Below, piece after piece: positions 15,935-22,101 of a stretch of 37,083 bases of DNA. A model generated the notes under the pieces. That model ran no database searches. It was not told where the DNA came from and saw only the letters and a list, made by a program, of their open reading frames with translations. The position numbers and the translations under genes are program-made. This stretch comes from a virus: positions 1 through 37,083 of IMG/VR virus record IMGVR_UViG_3300007734_000646. One strand, 5' to 3'. Each line of letters begins with the position of its first letter. Position 1 is the first letter of the stretch.

Positions 15935-16851
15935 TAGTCTACCTGTACTGTTTCAGTCCGAGCGACTGGATCCCAGCGTCGGCGCTGGAACTGTTGCTCA
16001 AGCAGCGGAGTAGGGTCGCGCATTTGGCAGACGGACTTGAATGGGCAGCCGCCGTACTCCGCGCAAGCGTGATCAAGGTTCCAGTCCCAGTACCCGGACT
16101 CCCATGCCTGGATCATTCGCTTGGCGTCTCGGATGAGCTGCTCGTACCAGCGGTCGATGAGCCACTGGGGGCGGTAGGTGATGGCTTGGAGGGTGTCGTA
16201 CTTGGTTTTAAGTATTGATACTCCTCGCACAAGGAATCCATCAAGCTTAATGCCAGCTCGGGCGGCGCCCCAGACATAACCAGTGAATTGGCTACGTAGA
16301 TCCCATTGACGAGGCCAGCTTGCTCCAAGCTGCGATGTAGTTTTGTCATCTTCTCCAAGGTGCATCCCTTCGTATTCGCACATCATATCCATGCGGCCTG
16401 AATACAGCATTGGATCTCCGGTTACTGGGTGAGCCAGATCGAGTGGCTCGAGGAAGGAGAACTCTATTCCGCGCTTACCGCCGGGCAAGGTCATAGGGAT
16501 CGCCTTGTCCTCCCCGAGACGGTACTGGGAGAAGTAGTACTCCAGCGCCCCGGCAGTACGCTCGGCAGACTTCGCGGAATCTGGGGGACACTCGAAGTCT
16601 CCGTAGGCGGTCAGCAGGGCCTTGAGACCCAGGGCAAGGGAGTCTTCCGGCGACCTCCCGTCGATGTAGTAAGCTACCCGAGCCTTCTCAATCCCGGTTG
16701 CGTAGGCAGCTCCGGCGTGGAGATGGACAGACTGGTCACGGAGTTTCCAGTGCTGCATGAACTCGAGGTAGGCTTTCTGAGGGCAAGACTTAAACGCCGC
16801 CATAGTGGTGGAGTCAAGGACTGCCGGAAAGGGTGGGCGCTGGCGGGTCAT
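15934..16851 (-). CDS. PD-(D/E)XK exonuclease, Cas4/RecB-like with probable Fe-S cluster
   Basis: The product is 305 aa. An N-terminal SYSx-like segment STTMAAFKSCPQKAYLEF holds Cys23. The catalytic core has GRMD (Asp155) and GEDDKT (Asp168-x-Lys170), the PD-(D/E)XK pair. The C-terminus has Cys263, Cys269 and Cys275 (HACAEYGGCPFKSVC), so that one N-terminal plus three C-terminal Cys can hold a 4Fe-4S cluster as in Cas4 and AddB. It probably resects DNA ends for the adjacent Sak4-like annealing protein. Confidence 0.88.
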   Translation of the reverse strand: MTRQRPPFPAVLDSTTMAAFKSCPQKAYLEFMQHWKLRDQSVHLHAGAAYATGIEKARVAYYIDGRSPEDSLALGLKALLTAYGDFECPPDSAKSAERTAGALEYYFSQYRLGEDKAIPMTLPGGKRGIEFSFLEPLDLAHPVTGDPMLYSGRMDMMCEYEGMHLGEDDKTTSQLGASWPRQWDLRSQFTGYVWGAARAGIKLDGFLVRGVSILKTKYDTLQAITYRPQWLIDRWYEQLIRDAKRMIQAWESGYWDWNLDHACAEYGGCPFKSVCQMRDPTPLLEQQFQRRRWDPVARTETVQVD

Positions 16852-17138
16852 ATGGAGCTCTCCAGGCAGAGGAGCTTCTGCAGTTCCTCCTCGATTTCTA
16901 CCACGGTCTCTTCGGCTTCGACTCGCGCCTTTGCTTGCGCTGCTCGCATTACCTCTACGCGCGCTGGAATCCAGTTATCAGGAACCTCGAACTCCACTAT
17001 GTGTGAATGCTCGCAGACCTTCACCCATTGCGCGCTTTCTGGTACGTAAGTCATAAAACTGTAGTTGGACGGAACAGTCGCACTGTCTCCGTACTTACTA
17101 AAGTAGGCTACGATAAAGCCCTTGATTTCAACTTCCAT
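16848..17138 (-). CDS. Small conserved phage protein, unknown
   Basis: The product is 96 aa. Two consecutive ATGs exist; the second (17138) has AGGAG at the better distance of about six bases. The first half is beta-type (EVEIKGFIVAYFSKYGD), the middle holds EHSHIVEFEVPDNWIPARVE, and the C-terminus is an acidic helix ending near two Leu-Leu. The 'h.ieveVPdnf.p...e..r' pattern is seen in phage proteins near recombination genes. The stop overlaps the nuclease start by four bases. Confidence 0.8.
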   Translation of the reverse strand: MEVEIKGFIVAYFSKYGDSATVPSNYSFMTYVPESAQWVKVCEHSHIVEFEVPDNWIPARVEVMRAAQAKARVEAEETVVEIEEELQKLLCLESSI

Positions 17139-17186
17139 CATCTTCTCCTAGACTCGAGGGTGAAACTGCACCCACAACAGATTCGG

Positions 17187-17411
17187 TTACAGATCATCTA
17201 GCTCGTCGAGCATGGCGTCTTGGCTTGGCGCAGCGGATTTCTTGGACGGTACGCGCTTGGCAGCCGCAGCAGCGGAGGCAGCGCCGAGGCGACCTGCGCG
17301 GAGGAATATCACGCCCTCTTTCATCTCCTCAAGGGTGAGTGTGCCCTCGGCGGCACGAAGGCGCCAGGATGCGATCTTGGACTGAAGTTCTAGCGGGATA
17401 GGATTACTCAT
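17187..17411 (-). CDS. Small conserved phage protein with LTLEEMKEGV motif
   Basis: The product is 74 aa. The first half is helical, SKIASWRLRAAEGTLTLEEM then KEGVIFLRAGR. The second half is an Ala/Lys/Ser-rich linker that ends DAMLDELDDL. The 'R.ra.eGtLtlEEmkegi.~lRagR~~AA' pattern with an acidic tail recurs in many phages in the same gene neighbourhood. The acidic end could be a protein-protein tail. Function is unknown. The next gene upstream overlaps it by eight bases. Confidence 0.8.
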   Translation of the reverse strand: MSNPIPLELQSKIASWRLRAAEGTLTLEEMKEGVIFLRAGRLGAASAAAAAKRVPSKKSAAPSQDAMLDELDDL

Positions 17412-17682
17412 TTGCGCTCAGCAAGGTGCGTAGTGCCTTGACTGCCTCGGGGGAGCCGGCGACTGTGAACGCGCCCGGCTGGGTGTTGGTGAAAGGAGCG
17501 AGATCGAATTGCTCGGCGGTAAAGTACCCGCGAAGCAGGTCGATCAGGAAGCGAGAGTATCCGCCGTGAGGCACGCGGCCTTCCAGCTCGGAGTACAGAT
17601 GCGAAGTAAGCTGGGCGTAGAGAGGCAAGGGGAGTGCCACGTTAAGCTGTTGCGAAGGTATGATAGACTTGGTCTTAGTCAT
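17404..17682 (-). CDS. Ribbon-helix-helix-like phage protein
   Basis: The product is 92 aa. ATG 17682 is used: GGGAG stands six bases upstream, and longer in-frame versions would run through the whole upstream gene. The N-terminal strand QLNVALPLPLYAQL followed by SELEGRVPHGGYSRFLIDLL suggests a MetJ/Arc-type strand-helix-helix DNA-binding fold. A short C-terminal FTVAGSPEAVKALRTLL adds another helix. This 'LyS.leGRvP.ggYs.fl..ll' protein is common in phages. A repressor or transcription co-factor role is inferred, not shown. Confidence 0.75.
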   Translation of the reverse strand: MTKTKSIIPSQQLNVALPLPLYAQLTSHLYSELEGRVPHGGYSRFLIDLLRGYFTAEQFDLAPFTNTQPGAFTVAGSPEAVKALRTLLSANE

Positions 17683-17860
17683 CGTAGGCTCCCAGGAGAA
17701 GATCTCCGTCTTCATCGGCAGCAGCGAGTTCGAAGCTAGCGCGGACGTTAGCAAGGATAGCTTGCATTGCTGCCTCCTCGTCCTCTCCCTCCACGGTGAC
17801 GGAAGTCCAAGGGTCATCCCAGTCAAGGGATGCACGGGGTCTGACGAATATGCGAATCAT
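17675..17860 (-). CDS. Small acidic protein, unknown
   Basis: The product is 61 aa. It begins MIRIFVRPRASLDWDDPWTS, then an acidic linker (VEGEDEEAAMQAIL) and a helix, and ends DGDLLLGAYDD. The net charge is strongly negative. It overlaps the next gene's start by eight bases and the previous stop by four. DNA-mimic or inhibitor proteins of phages are often this small and acidic, but nothing here proves that. I do not recognise a family. Confidence 0.65.
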   Translation of the reverse strand: MIRIFVRPRASLDWDDPWTSVTVEGEDEEAAMQAILANVRASFELAAADEDGDLLLGAYDD

Positions 17861-18399
17861 AGTGGTTGGCCTAGCTGGGTGAGGAGGAGCGTGATGGTTG
17901 CGCGGGAGAGATCGCGGAGGATATCGGTCTTCGCGGGGAGGATGACGAGTTCCGTGAGGGAGCTGCCGGGGCGAGCGAAGAGCGTGTCGGCGGCGAGTTC
18001 AACGCGATCCAGGTGCCCTTCGCCGAAGACTGCGTAGACTGCAGCAGAAGGGGAGGCGACGCCGAGAGTGCGGAACTCGAGGGGGAGCGTGGTGAGGCGA
18101 GACTCGTGCCACGCTCGCTTGGAAGTTGGTGCTACGTCCTGGCCAGTCCACCAGCTACCGCAGAGGGTCTCGGTGGCTTCGACTGGCATGGGAGGATCTT
18201 CTCGGACGAGCCGGCGAGAACCCGGCTGACCACGATGCAAGTACTCGGTGAAGTTACCAAGCAGCGCCTGGGTGTCGGAGTGGATGAGAGCGATACCGCG
18301 GGAGCGATACCAGCTGGAAGGAGCCGCTGCGGAAGCTGGCGTGGCTGCGCGAATCGCAGCGATAGCTTCGCTGAATAGATCGTCTAGGGAAGTTTCCAT
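17857..18399 (-). CDS. Unknown protein, first gene of the long leftward replication operon
   Basis: The product is 180 aa, with GAGGCTCA seven bases upstream of ATG. An acidic, Ala-rich N-terminal helix (TSLDDLFSEAIAAIRAATPA) is followed by a mixed domain with SSWYRSRGIALIHSDTQALL and a C-terminal helix rich in Leu and Thr. It is the first gene after the promoter at 18446-18474 and so heads the roughly 10-kb leftward transcript. First genes of such early operons often act on the host or on regulation. No motif supports a specific role. Confidence 0.75.
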   Translation of the reverse strand: METSLDDLFSEAIAAIRAATPASAAAPSSWYRSRGIALIHSDTQALLGNFTEYLHRGQPGSRRLVREDPPMPVEATETLCGSWWTGQDVAPTSKRAWHESRLTTLPLEFRTLGVASPSAAVYAVFGEGHLDRVELAADTLFARPGSSLTELVILPAKTDILRDLSRATITLLLTQLGQPL

Positions 18400-18417
18400 G
18401 AGTGAGCCTCAGTTTGC

Positions 18418-18441
18418 GCGGATTATACAATCATAATCCGC
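18418..18441 (-). repeat. Perfect 9-bp inverted repeat at predicted transcript start
   Basis: Arms GCGGATTAT/ATAATCCGC with a six-base centre. The upper end lies four bases after the -10 box of promoter A, so the RNA should begin with this hairpin, or a protein bound here would cover the start site. A near copy with 21 of 24 bases identical sits after the capsid gene (31791-31814). Confidence 0.75.
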
Positions 18442-18445
18442 ATTG

Positions 18446-18474
18446 ATTAGACACGAACTTTTACCATTAGTTCC
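18446..18474 (-). promoter_or_regulatory. ECF/RpoE-like promoter, copy A
   Basis: Read leftward: GGAACT, 16 bases, GTCTAAT. It starts just after the stop codon of the 71-aa gene and points into the 18399-to-7877 replication operon. The extended -35 side reads CTGTGGAACT, as in copies C and D. Confidence 0.7.
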
Positions 18475-18478
18475 ACAG

Positions 18479-18694
18479 TTATGCGGATTCTTTTTCCAGC
18501 TCCGGACGTGGGCCTTCACCGCTGCGGAAGAGCCGCCAGGACTTGAGCAGCAACGCGCAAGCGGGATCGGCGGAGGCAGCTTGGGAGAGCGCGGCAGCGA
18601 TTCCCTGGCTGCGCTTCCAGACAGAATGGTCATCGCTGTATTGGTAGTTCCAGTCATGCCGAGAGCAGAGCTGGTGAAATTCTTGAATTGTCAT
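18479..18694 (-). CDS. Small conserved phage protein, unknown
   Basis: The product is 71 aa. The start follows AAGGCTCAACCT, part of a perfect 12-bp tandem duplication, so two copies of the ribosome binding site are present. The sequence IQEFHQLCSRHDWNYQYSDD, then SVWKRSQG and a helix of Ala/Leu, resembles small phage proteins with a 'YsDDhsVw..G' signature. An alternative 82-aa frame over the same bases looks like a shadow. The stop abuts promoter A. Confidence 0.75.
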   Translation of the reverse strand: MTIQEFHQLCSRHDWNYQYSDDHSVWKRSQGIAAALSQAASADPACALLLKSWRLFRSGEGPRPELEKESA

Positions 18695-18695
18695 A

Positions 18696-18785
18696 GGTTG
18701 AGCCTTGGGTTGAGCCTTGGAAAAAACACCGGGGAGGCGAGCTTTATAGTCCCGCCTCCCGATGCCCCCAGCAAGCGAGGCTCAA
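18696..18785 (-). promoter_or_regulatory. Leader with duplicated ribosome binding site and matching anti-sequence
   Basis: GGTTGAGCCTTG occurs twice in tandem (18696-18707 and 18708-18719), giving two AAGGCTCAA sites in front of ATG 18694. AGGCTCAA at 18778-18785 (+) is an inverted copy that, in leftward RNA, reads UUGAGCCU and can pair with either site over eight bases. The stem would enclose the terminator hairpin at 18731-18760 and hide the ribosome binding site. Confidence 0.5.
18719..18760 (-). terminator. Rho-independent terminator, leftward
   Basis: Read leftward, GGGAGGCG and CGCCTCCC pair (8 bp, 13-base loop), then CGGTG and a run of six T. It lies 115 bases downstream of the 208-aa gene and just before the 71-aa gene. 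Confidence 0.75.
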
Positions 18786-18874
18786 GTCATCTTGCCGAGT
18801 CGGAGGATGTGACCACCCTTCCTAGTGCCTATGGGCCACTGAAGGCCCACAAGGGTTTGCTAGACCAGCTGGGG

Positions 18875-19501
18875 TTAGAACAGAGCCAGCTCAGCGTCTG
18901 CGTCAACCTTGGCGACTTTGGCCAGCTTGGCATCTTCCATGCGCTTGATGATGACGCCAGTCTTGGTTCCGGCCACGCGGAAGGAATCGTACAAGGCACG
19001 GCGGGTGAGTGCCGAGTCTGCGTCGAGTTTCTTTTGCAGGTAGGCCTTGACCGTCGCAACGTCTTTGCCGGTGGCCTCGCAGATCGCCTGGACTACGACA
19101 GAAGCGCCGGAGACGCCGCCGCCGGAGGCAGCACGACCAGCACCCCACTTGTTGGACTGGACGAGCGCGTTCAGGTCGTCAATGGCCAGCACCATATCGT
19201 CTTCGCTTAGGGGCTTGTTTGCTGACGTAGCGAGTTCATCGCCGAACTTCTGCTCTGCCCCATGCCCGGCAAAGCGAGCGAGGAGTGCCAGAGGCAGCGG
19301 GATTGTCCGAGTCTCCCCGTTGCGGAAGTCCATGCGAATGCTGACAGCGCCAGCAGTGATCTGCATAACACCGTCTTCGATAACGATGCCGCTGTCGTCG
19401 ACCAGCGTTTCTTTGTTCACTTTACGCTTGCCGGCGAAGGAGACCTTGCGTCCGTCAGTCATTGTAACTTCACTGTACTCTGTCTTGCTTTCTGTAGCCA
19501 T
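18875..19501 (-). CDS. Conserved phage protein of unknown function (208 aa)
   Basis: The start has GGAGAG five bases upstream. The N-terminal part contains SFAGKRKVNKETLVDD and SIRMDFRNGETRTIPLPL, the centre ARFAGHGAEQKFGDEL and SEDDMVLAIDDLNALV, then a Gly-rich hinge (about 125-135) and a helical C-terminus SGASVVVQAICEATGKDVAT ending in an acidic tail. I recognise this 'KvsFaGKRk...DFrNGetr...HGaeQKlGDe' protein from other phages, where it is conserved and unassigned. It is abundant-looking by position (early, own promoter region), perhaps regulatory or nucleic-acid binding. Confidence 0.85.
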   Translation of the reverse strand: MATESKTEYSEVTMTDGRKVSFAGKRKVNKETLVDDSGIVIEDGVMQITAGAVSIRMDFRNGETRTIPLPLALLARFAGHGAEQKFGDELATSANKPLSEDDMVLAIDDLNALVQSNKWGAGRAASGGGVSGASVVVQAICEATGKDVATVKAYLQKKLDADSALTRRALYDSFRVAGTKTGVIIKRMEDAKLAKVAKVDADAELALF

Positions 19502-19605
19502 TTTCTCTCTCCGATTACAGCAGTCCTTTGAGCCGGCGACTGCGGATTCCGGTAGCAGGGAGCCCCTACTGGGGAAGGGAGACGCGCTCCCCTCCGCGGT
19601 AAGGG

Positions 19606-19836
19606 CTACTCAGGCAGGCAAGCTTCAACTGCGTCTCGAGCCGCCTCGATGATGTCGCGAGCTTCCTCGAGGCATTCCAGCAGCTCGTCAGCTTCCTGGA
19701 TTTTCTCCTCACTCCGGGAGTCTGGGCAGTCATCGACAAATTCTTGCTGGTCAGCGACCAAGGTTTCCATCTGCTTGTGCTGGAGATCAAGGATTGACAA
19801 GACCGCTTCCAGCTTGCGTTTCATATCTGCTTTCAT
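19606..19836 (-). CDS. Small acidic coiled-coil protein
   Basis: The product is 76 aa. ATG 19836 is chosen for AAAGGCTCA upstream; the longer frame from 19878 starts inside the predicted leader hairpin. The whole protein looks helical: KRKLEAVLSILDLQHKQMET, then EEKIQEADELLECLEEARDI, with heptads and many Glu. It is the first gene after promoter B. A GC-rich hairpin cluster (19561-19607) lies at its 3' end. Function is unknown; oligomerisation is likely from the heptads. Confidence 0.75.
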   Translation of the reverse strand: MKADMKRKLEAVLSILDLQHKQMETLVADQQEFVDDCPDSRSEEKIQEADELLECLEEARDIIEAARDAVEACLPE

Positions 19837-19855
19837 ATTGAGCCTTTCTGTAATC

Positions 19856-19876
19856 GCTGGCGCATCATGCGTCAAC
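19856..19876 (-). promoter_or_regulatory. Leader stem-loop behind promoter B
   Basis: Read leftward, GTTGACGC-ATGAT-GCGCCAGC pairs except for one A/C mismatch (one G-U pair). It begins four bases after the -10 box at 19881-19887. Confidence 0.55.
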
Positions 19877-19880
19877 ATAT

Positions 19881-19909
19881 GTTAGACACGGACTTCCGGG
19901 ATTAGTTCC
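19881..19909 (-). promoter_or_regulatory. ECF/RpoE-like promoter, copy B
   Basis: Read leftward: GGAACT, 16 bases, GTCTAAC, pointing into the 76-aa gene. Ten bases upstream of the -35 lies GTTGTATTTTCACCAC (19920-19935, + strand), a 16-base sequence that also occurs upstream of copy G. Confidence 0.7.
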
Positions 19910-19934
19910 CAAGAAATTTGTTGTATTTTCACCA

Positions 19935-20111
19935 CTAACCACGTTCCTGCTCACGCGGAAACTCCTTGCGCGCTGCTGCCCAGGCGTTGAGGTGAGCTGC
20001 CCGATCAGGAGGAATTCCTGACCAGAGCTTCCGGTACGCTGCGATGCGGGAGGAGTAAGCTGCCAGGACTTTCCTAGCCCAGGTTTGCTCTTGCTTGGGA
20101 GAGAGACTCAT
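19935..20111 (-). CDS. Small helical protein (58 aa)
   Basis: Starting at ATG 20111 the frame reads MSLSPKQEQTWARKVLAAYS ... WSGIPPDRAAHLNAWAAARK and ends with EFPREQERG. It is clearly protein-like, rich in Trp, Ala and Arg, and predicted as two or three helices. It overlaps the preceding small gene by 38 bases and has only a weak Shine-Dalgarno, so translation is probably coupled. I do not recognise the family. Confidence 0.6.
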   Translation of the reverse strand: MSLSPKQEQTWARKVLAAYSSRIAAYRKLWSGIPPDRAAHLNAWAAARKEFPREQERG

Positions 20112-20247
20112 AACCAGTAATATTTTTAGTTATCCAGCCATTGCACTCACTATCAGTGCCAATAAACATAGGTTTAACAGTACTGTAACTGTTAACAGGT
20201 CTAACAATGTAAGCGTTGCTAAACATACTCCAAATTACTTCAAACAT
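20074..20247 (-). CDS. Small unknown protein behind the pseudoknot leader
   Basis: The product is 57 aa. ATG 20247 has TTGGAAAG about five bases upstream. It begins MFEVIWSMFSNAYIVRPVNS and continues TVKPMFIGTDSECNGWITKN. Base composition is A+T-rich compared with neighbours. It is the first gene after promoter C, and its leader can form the pseudoknot described below. The coding call rests on the good start context and plausible sequence; no homologue is known to me. Confidence 0.55.
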   Translation of the reverse strand: MFEVIWSMFSNAYIVRPVNSYSTVKPMFIGTDSECNGWITKNITGYESLSQARANLG

Positions 20248-20263
20248 ATTTGCTTTCCAAGTC

Positions 20264-20296
20264 GATCTGCAAAGTCGGCGGCAGATCATTCGCCGA
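20264..20296 (-). ncRNA. Predicted H-type RNA pseudoknot in 5' leader
   Basis: In leftward RNA the order is TCGGCG (20296-20291), AAT, GATCTGC (20287-20281), CGCCGA (20280-20275), CTTT, GCAGATC (20270-20264). Stem 1 (6 bp) and stem 2 (7 bp) are both perfect and interlock as a-b-a'-b', with loops of 3, 0 and 4 bases, which are sterically suitable. It begins about five bases after the -10 box of promoter C and ends three bases before the ribosome binding site region of the 57-aa gene. A cis-regulatory role is inferred. Confidence 0.6.
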
Positions 20297-20301
20297 TATA
20301 C

Positions 20302-20330
20302 ATTAGACCGGAACTGTCCGCCGAAGTTCC
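20302..20330 (-). promoter_or_regulatory. ECF/RpoE-like promoter, copy C
   Basis: Read leftward: GGAACT, 16 bases, GTCTAAT. It begins four bases after the stop codon of the 117-aa gene. The spacer starts TCGGCGGAC and then AGTTCC, so GGAACT/AGTTCC also forms a perfect 6-bp dyad. Confidence 0.7.
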
Positions 20331-20334
20331 ACAG

Positions 20335-20688
20335 TTATTGCGACAGGATTATCCGCCCGGACTGCCCCTGCAGAACCTCCCCGGCGAAGCTTACCATAAT
20401 ATCCCTATCACACATCGCCAGCTCTGCCTCCGTCCAGCCTTGCTCCTTACAGTACGCAGTGCTGACTTGGTTGAACGTCTGACTAAGCACTCGCAGAGCA
20501 TCCATAGCCTCTCCGTCCTGCCGTGCCTGCGCTTTCCTCGCCAAGGTCGCTGTGGCCTCCGAGCACATCCCTGCTCCATACACTAGCGCGACCATTCGCC
20601 TCCCGTGCGTCTTCGCTGGGCCGCGAAGCGCCTTGGGCAGATCCTCCAGCCCTTCATGCTCGCTATCCGTTCCGTTAAGCTTACTCAT
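20335..20688 (-). CDS. Unknown early protein (117 aa)
   Basis: ATG 20688 is preferred over TTG 20691; AAGGAG lies seven to ten bases upstream, inside the end of the HTH gene. The sequence is mainly helical: LPKALRGPAKTHGRRMVALV, then AGMCSEATATLARKAQARQD and TFNQVSTAYCKEQGWTEAEL. It shares a transcript with the HTH regulator upstream, with the two frames overlapping. Its stop codon is followed at once by promoter C. No domain is recognised. Confidence 0.75.
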   Translation of the reverse strand: MSKLNGTDSEHEGLEDLPKALRGPAKTHGRRMVALVYGAGMCSEATATLARKAQARQDGEAMDALRVLSQTFNQVSTAYCKEQGWTEAELAMCDRDIMVSFAGEVLQGQSGRIILSQ

Positions 20689-21070
20689 CAAGTGGACTCC
20701 TTAGCAGTTCATACCGCGCTTGCGCTTCCGGGGACAACGCTGGTTTCGGCGGCGAAGCGCCTTCCCCGACCTTCGCAAGCATCCTTGCCAGACTCTCCTC
20801 TGCCCGTCGATCAAGATCCGGACGACTCTGCTCCCCTACTCCCAGCGTATTATTAAGCATCGCGTCAAACCTTGCTTCCTCTTGCCCCGCTGAACTCCCT
20901 TTCTTCCCATAAGCTGCACGTTTCTTCAGCACCCGCCAGACTGTCGCTTCACTCACCCCCAGCTGGGTCGCGATGTGCGCTGCACTCCACTTCGGCTCTC
21001 CCCATTCATCCAGCTGCTCCCTCATCCGATAAACTTCCCCGACCGCAGTCGGCGTTAGTACTCTTCCCAT
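20681..21070 (-). CDS. Helix-turn-helix DNA-binding protein
   Basis: The product is 129 aa. ATG 21070 has AAGGAG eight bases upstream. After an N-terminal helix (TAVGEVYRMREQL) comes WSAAHIATQLGVSEATVWRV, a resolvase/Hin-type helix-turn-helix with the recognition helix SEATVWRVL. A Gly/Lys linker and a Pro-rich helical C-terminus follow. It is the only clear HTH regulator in the leftward block and is driven by promoter D, so it is the best candidate for binding the palindromic sites in the window. It lacks the regions 2-4 layout of a sigma factor. Confidence 0.82.
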   Translation of the reverse strand: MGRVLTPTAVGEVYRMREQLDEWGEPKWSAAHIATQLGVSEATVWRVLKKRAAYGKKGSSAGQEEARFDAMLNNTLGVGEQSRPDLDRRAEESLARMLAKVGEGASPPKPALSPEAQARYELLRSPLDE

Positions 21071-21094
21071 AATCTCTACTCCTTTGTCCATTCA

Positions 21095-21119
21095 GGCAAG
21101 GCAGCCAGTCCACCTTACC
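21095..21119 (-). promoter_or_regulatory. Leader stem-loop behind promoter D
   Basis: Read leftward, GGTAAGG and CCTTGCC pair over seven positions (one G-U) around an 11-base loop, starting three bases after the -10 box and ending shortly before the ribosome binding site of the HTH gene. Confidence 0.55.
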
Positions 21120-21122
21120 TCC

Positions 21123-21151
21123 ATTAGACCACGGACTGATAATAAAGTTCC
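21123..21151 (-). promoter_or_regulatory. ECF/RpoE-like promoter, copy D
   Basis: Read leftward: GGAACT, 16 bases, GTCTAAT, preceded by TACTGTG as in copies A and C. It points into the HTH regulator gene. Confidence 0.7.
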
Positions 21152-21484
21152 ACAGTAATTCTAGCTCAATCTATCCCTGTCTGTCTGTCTCAATCAATCA
21201 CCCTCCTCCACGCTCCACCTGCCTAGCTTCTCTCTCGCATAGGCGGTTAAATCCCCGAGGCTGTTGTGTAAAAGCCACTGTGGTATTTTAGAGACATAAA
21301 AAAAAATTGTATACAATATATCCTTAATACGCTCGAACTATCCCCTGTACGATTTAGGGGCCTATGATAGAGAGCAGCTAGGCAGATGGAGCTAGGTGGA
21401 GGCAGACAGACAGAGGAAGAAACCCGCGCGGATTATGTCTCCATAACCCAAGCGAGTTTTCCCAGCCCCTTTTTTGGGGAAACT
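21152..21484. other. Non-coding region with long imperfect inverted repeat and palindrome
   Basis: No convincing gene lies here. Bases 21213-21253 and 21351-21391 are imperfect inverted copies over 41 bases (about seven differences; core CTGCCTAGCT and CATAGGC), with CTGTCTGTCTG further out on both sides. The symmetry centre (about 21302) falls in a run of A, next to the perfect palindrome ATTGTATACAAT (21306-21317). CCCCTTTTTTGGGG at about 21467-21480 is another dyad. A replication origin or major operator region is plausible. Confidence 0.6.
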
Positions 21485-21628
21485 TTACAGCTCCCAAACC
21501 AAGGCTATCGTCAGAGTACAGCAACCATAAACCAGCAACCCCAGCCACAGCCACATTCCTTCTGGCACGAGCTGGCCCAAGGCCATAGTCACACAAGCTG
21601 ATCCAATAACACCTAAGATTAAATTCAT
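21485..21628 (-). CDS. Very small two-TM membrane protein
   Basis: The product is 47 aa. ATG 21628 has GAGGCTCA upstream at good distance. Two hydrophobic segments, LILGVIGSACVTMALGQLV and MWLWLGLLVYGCCTLTIALV, are joined by a short PEG turn, so both ends should face the same side. No family is recognised. Small early membrane proteins of phages often alter host envelope or exclude other phages, but this is only a possibility. Confidence 0.65.
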   Translation of the reverse strand: MNLILGVIGSACVTMALGQLVPEGMWLWLGLLVYGCCTLTIALVWEL

Positions 21629-21648
21629 TCTGAGCCTCGTTTCGTGTT

Positions 21649-21687
21649 CGGGAAAATACCCGGTAAGGTCACCTGTCACGTGACCTT
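21649..21687 (-). terminator. Two hairpins after the 127-aa gene
   Basis: AAGGTCAC/GTGACCTT (21665-21672 and 21680-21687, 7-base loop) is perfect, followed in the leftward direction by CGGG/CCCG around TATTTT (21649-21662). They begin about 14 bases after the stop codon of the 127-aa gene. There is no U-run after the first stem, so they may stabilise or process RNA rather than terminate it. Confidence 0.45.
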
Positions 21688-21701
21688 GGCTGGTACTTGC
21701 G

Positions 21702-22085
21702 TTACGCCAGTTCTGCGAGCATCCGTCTCTGGATCTCCGCTTCTGCCTCGGTATATGTTAACCCCATCTTGGCTGCGATTGCCAGAATAGTAGGATTCTG
21801 GGTTGGCTTGCGCTCAGCTGCCTTCAGGTTCCAGTCCGTGCTACCTGATGTATAATGGTTGACCAACTCGAGCACGGCCTCGCGGCGCATGGCCTCGGTG
21901 ACTGTGAAATTATTTTCAGCGCACTTCTGTATTGCTGCATTGTCGCCGATTCTTGCTGCGAAACCATGCAGCATAGCATGGGTAGCATTGGTTGGAGTAA
22001 CATCAGCCATGGCCAAGGTAACTGGTGCAAGACCCTCGAACGTGAAAGTAACGGCTTGCGCCGCGGTATTAATAACTTTTTTCAT
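21702..22085 (-). CDS. Conserved phage protein of unknown function, first leftward gene
   Basis: The product is 127 aa. ATG 22085 has AGAGG six bases upstream; upstream in-frame starts lie inside the predicted terminator hairpin. The sequence VTFTFEGLAPVTLAMADVTP, then AMLHGFAARIGDNAAIQK and VLELVNHYTSGSTDWNLK, matches a conserved early phage protein family I recognise ('f.fdGl.pvt...~...~HGl.qrigDaAA...') without known function. The C-terminus is helical. It is the first gene transcribed leftward from the divergent region, so probably the earliest expressed. Confidence 0.83.
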   Translation of the reverse strand: MKKVINTAAQAVTFTFEGLAPVTLAMADVTPTNATHAMLHGFAARIGDNAAIQKCAENNFTVTEAMRREAVLELVNHYTSGSTDWNLKAAERKPTQNPTILAIAAKMGLTYTEAEAEIQRRMLAELA

Positions 22086-22101
22086 AATACGCCTCTTTTC
22101 C

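Noticed and set aside
18443-19210. 255-aa + strand frame over several leftward genes
   Set aside because: It covers a promoter, a terminator and two real genes on the other strand, and its sequence shows no domain.
20177-20205. GTCTAAC on the + strand within a small leftward gene
   Set aside because: No GGAAC at the required distance (AACAGT instead) and no rightward gene behind it.
21386-21601. 71-aa + strand frame near the inverted repeat
   Set aside because: It overlaps the better-supported 47-aa membrane gene on the minus strand and has a Gln/Pro-rich low-complexity sequence.
21706-22085. Possible CI-type repressor among leftward genes
   Set aside because: The 127-aa product has no helix-turn-helix or peptidase domain, and the only HTH protein (20681-21070) is not of the CI type.
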